Source: Tritrichomonas musculus (lineage: Eukaryota > Parabasalia > Tritrichomonadida > Tritrichomonadidae). From it: a stretch of DNA of 64,000 nucleotides. Each line of letters starts with the position of its first letter. Position 1 is the stretch's first letter. Where the stretch lies: contig JAPFFF010000003.1 in the NCBI GenBank assembly GCA_039105265.1, positions 5,766,001 to 5,830,000 of the forward strand, in the 5' to 3' direction. The notes below the pieces were generated by a model, which saw only the letters and a program-made list of their open reading frames with translations, was not told where the DNA came from and searched no databases. Shown piece by piece: positions 61,541 through 64,000 of this stretch. The translations under genes and the position numbers were made by a program.

Positions 61541-64000
61541 TTAATAATGAATTTCTTCTTCATCAAGGAATGAAACAATGTGTGAGAATTCAACGCCAAT
61601 GATACTTGATATAAGACCAATCATTTCACCATTAAAGCCTCCTTCAGAAAGCATCAGCAAACCAAGCATTAATTTTCTCTGTTCTATCAACTGTGTCGCA
61701 ATTTTATGATAAAGTTCCAAATGCTTCTTTTTGTCTTTTCGCATTCTCAAGAGCATTGCTGCGTCTATAATTTTGTCTTGATCACAAAAATATTTAACGG
61801 CTGATTCAACATCACCTGTTATTAACATAAGATCAATAGCTTCTTCCTCTTTGCCGTAATCGAAGAGTGTTTTTGTAACCATTTCAACAGATTCGCCAGC
61901 TTTTTGGGCGTCAAAAAGTGCCGCTTTTGTCAAATTTGCCATAAAATTAGGATCAGTTGGAGACGTCATCAACAATATATTTCGGGCTGTCAGGTTATCG
62001 CCAACTTTTAAGGCTAAGCTGATTGCCCATGATGAAAATTGAACACATCCTGATATGAGACCATTTAGCCATGAAACATGTTCGCTCAAAGCGTTCGGAT
62101 TCTGCTTCGCTTGGATTAGCCTCATGATGAATATTACCCCAAAAAGACGACAAGCTTTAATTGCTTCATCTGGTGATACAAGTTCCAACTTTTTGAATTC
62201 TTTTTGATACTTATCAGCGCCAAGGACAAGTGGGCAACGTGATATGCAAGGTGGCGGTAAAGGATTAAAGCGACCGTTTATTGATAAAACTGTTAATTTT
62301 CCACTTCCGCTTATTTTCATTAAAAATGCGTCTTGTGATGCTGGTTTGATGTTTTTAACAATTCCTTTGATCGGAACATCTTCACGTGATGAATGAAGAA
62401 CTGCATTGTGTTCGTTATCCATGATGAAGAAAGTGTTATTATCGCATTGATAAACATAATCAACAGGATTTGTTATTGTTATTATTGATTTGTGTTCAGT
62501 AAAATCAACACCACAATACATACCAACTTTTCCTAGTGAAGTACCAATAATAAGATCATTATTGATCCATGAAATGAATGTTGGTTCTCCTTTTTTCCTT
62601 GGAAAACGATACGATTTTGTAATAACAGCTCCATCTCGCTCATTAACGCTAACAATATGAAGTAATGAATCCTTTGAGATAAAAACGCAATCTGTGCCGT
62701 TACTTGCAAACGCACCAATAACAGGGGAATTGAATGTAAGAGATCCTATTTGACGAGGTGTTGATGAAATTGACATAAAAACTGCGGTGAGTTCGCCAAT
62801 GATAATGCAAAATATAGATCTATCAAAAGAAAAGAAAATGTGAGTAATTGGTACATTAATTGCATTCAATTGCATTGATAATAAAGTTTTCGATTCACGC
62901 TTTTTGAAATCAACAAATTTGAGGTGATTTTTATTGTTAAAAAAGGACCATACAATTAAGCGACCACCAGGTCCCCACATTACATGGTCAATCGGAAATT
63001 CTGAGGCTTTGAAGCAAAGAAGTAATGTGTTTGAATTACCACATAATGGTTTTCCTTTTGCCTTCTTAAATCTGGAATACTTTTGTCGCTCATAATTACT
63101 TGTAGTTGGAATGTTAGATTGGACAAAATTAGGTTGATCAAAATTTTTTTCTAGCTGGTTACCTGGTATTAATTTTGACGGTTGTGAGAGAGATGATTGA
63201 AAAGACGAAGAGTCAGAATAGTCACTATCGGCACTAAATTCTGCTGGAAGAGTAAGAAGTGGTGCAGCTCTAGGGTCATATGAGCCATCTTTCATTTGTT
63301 TCCATATCTTCTTAACATCAGCATTAATTGACTTTGATGATCGATTAAGGAAAGAATTTTTCATTGTAGAAGTTGGTACGCTTACGAAATTTGATGAAAA
63401 ATCAAAGTTATCTTCAAAATCATCTTGATTAACATCAACTTCAAGGCCATTCCCATCCATTAATTGAGAAAACGTCTTTTTATTATTACCCAATTGATTT
63501 TTAAGGTTACTTATATTCTCTTCGGAATCATCGCTATAGTTACTATCAACATAATCAACGTCAGCATCAGTATAACTGGAGGTGTTTTTTTCCCTACTAA
63601 AATTGGATTTTGATTTGAAATCAAGATCTTTAAAGTTTGTCCGATAATCATTTAAATCAGTGTTGTTATATTCCTCAATATTATACTCTTGTCCACCTTT
63701 ATCGTTAAATGCCAGATCAGATGGGTATCTTTTTGCGTTGCGAAAACTTGCTGCAAGATCATCAATAGAAACTTCTTCACCAAAGCCAGTTTTTGGTTGA
63801 ATAATGGCATCTGGGGTCCATGATGTACAGAGAACATCGCCACCTTGAGTTGCAAAAGCAATAGATCCTTTCCTAAAGTCCCAATCGAGTGGTTTTGATG
63901 GCATGGTTCGGATTCTTTGAACTATGAATAACTTGTCGTGGTGTTCTTCTATTACAGTTAACCAGTGAGATTCTGTAAAAACTATGACTTTATCATCAAG
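61541..64000 (-). CDS. WD40/helical-solenoid trafficking-type protein (WDR11-like), 5' end outside window
   Basis: The minus-strand frame is open to the right edge, so at least 819 residues are seen and the Met at 63904 is internal. Beta-propeller-like blades come first (VIVFTESHWLTVIEEHHDKLF, KPLDWDFRKGSIAFATQGGDVL), interrupted by about 230 Ser/Asn/Asp-rich residues with little structure, then resume (PIDHVMWGPGGRLIVWSFF to about residue 590). The last 220 residues are alpha-solenoid, with GDNLTARNILLM, GKEEEAIDLMLITGDVESAVKYFCDQDKIIDAAMLLRM. Propeller plus solenoid is the layout of coat, tether and intraflagellar-transport proteins. The C-terminal pattern is closest, by eye, to WDR11, which tethers vesicles at the trans-Golgi network; IFT or Vps proteins are the alternatives. 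Structure class is fairly sure, identity is not. Confidence 0.6.
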   Translation of the reverse strand, partial: LDDKVIVFTESHWLTVIEEHHDKLFIVQRIRTMPSKPLDWDFRKGSIAFATQGGDVLCTSWTPDAIIQPKTGFGEEVSIDDLAASFRNAKRYPSDLAFNDKGGQEYNIEEYNNTDLNDYRTNFKDLDFKSKSNFSREKNTSSYTDADVDYVDSNYSDDSEENISNLKNQLGNNKKTFSQLMDGNGLEVDVNQDDFEDNFDFSSNFVSVPTSTMKNSFLNRSSKSINADVKKIWKQMKDGSYDPRAAPLLTLPAEFSADSDYSDSSSFQSSLSQPSKLIPGNQLEKNFDQPNFVQSNIPTTSNYERQKYSRFKKAKGKPLCGNSNTLLLCFKASEFPIDHVMWGPGGRLIVWSFFNNKNHLKFVDFKKRESKTLLSMQLNAINVPITHIFFSFDRSIFCIIIGELTAVFMSISSTPRQIGSLTFNSPVIGAFASNGTDCVFISKDSLLHIVSVNERDGAVITKSYRFPRKKGEPTFISWINNDLIIGTSLGKVGMYCGVDFTEHKSIITITNPVDYVYQCDNNTFFIMDNEHNAVLHSSREDVPIKGIVKNIKPASQDAFLMKISGSGKLTVLSINGRFNPLPPPCISRCPLVLGADKYQKEFKKLELVSPDEAIKACRLFGVIFIMRLIQAKQNPNALSEHVSWLNGLISGCVQFSSWAISLALKVGDNLTARNILLMTSPTDPNFMANLTKAALFDAQKAGESVEMVTKTLFDYGKEEEAIDLMLITGDVESAVKYFCDQDKIIDAAMLLRMRKDKKKHLELYHKIATQLIEQRKLMLGLLMLSEGGFNGEMIGLISSIIGVEFSHIVSFLDEEEIHY

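Noticed and set aside
1-64000. Spliceosomal introns, CRISPR arrays, rRNA genes and ribosome-binding-site operons
   Set aside because: All recognised genes are single full frames without need for splicing, no spaced direct-repeat array or rRNA-like sequence was seen, and the organism is eukaryotic.

Overview
The window is nuclear DNA of a very AT-rich, gene-sparse protist, most likely a parabasalid of the Tritrichomonas foetus / Trichomonas type. The evidence is indirect: every recognisable gene is one uninterrupted reading frame with no intron needed; several starts are preceded within about 25 bases by a TCAYW motif like the trichomonad initiator; one gene is a giant ankyrin protein and another a many-membrane-span nucleotide cyclase of the kind those genomes carry in numbers; and Tc1/mariner-like DNA transposons are abundant. 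The standard code is used, with TAA and TGA stops. The species call is inference.

Layout. 1-15.6 kb is a compact host block: the 3' 9.4 kb of an ankyrin-repeat gene, the FACT subunit Pob3/SSRP1, a small membrane protein with a possible ubiquitin-like domain, a small coiled-coil protein, the clamp-loader subunit Ctf8, and a secreted papain-family peptidase. 17.8-21.7 kb is a DD35D Tc1/mariner-type transposon that has itself been hit by a 1.6-kb long-inverted-repeat element. 23.1-25.7 kb holds a sirtuin and a convergent MAP65/Ase1/PRC1 microtubule bundler. 27.2-29.0 kb is a non-autonomous element with a smaller one inside it. 30.9-33.7 kb holds a NIF/FCP1-type phosphatase and a convergent protein kinase.

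35.2-47.9 kb is the most striking part: what first looks like a 12.7-kb element is best read as a stack of at least six DNA transposons inserted into one another, four levels deep, with three separate full-length transposase genes. After that come a 1577-residue nucleotide cyclase, a caspase-fold protein with an apparently incomplete catalytic pair, a tRNA-Lys(CTT), a small element with an 8-bp target duplication, a PPP-family phosphatase, an alpha/beta hydrolase whose start codon abuts another inverted-repeat element, and a WD40/helical-solenoid protein that runs off the right edge.

The host genes do not form one pathway. They cover chromatin and replication (Pob3, Ctf8, sirtuin), mitosis (MAP65), signalling (kinase, two phosphatases, cyclase) and proteolysis. 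Neighbours often converge, and there is no sign of operons. The long AT-rich gaps carry most of the mobile DNA. All boundaries of mobile elements were found by eye from inverted repeats and flanking duplications, so inner edges are less certain than outer ones.
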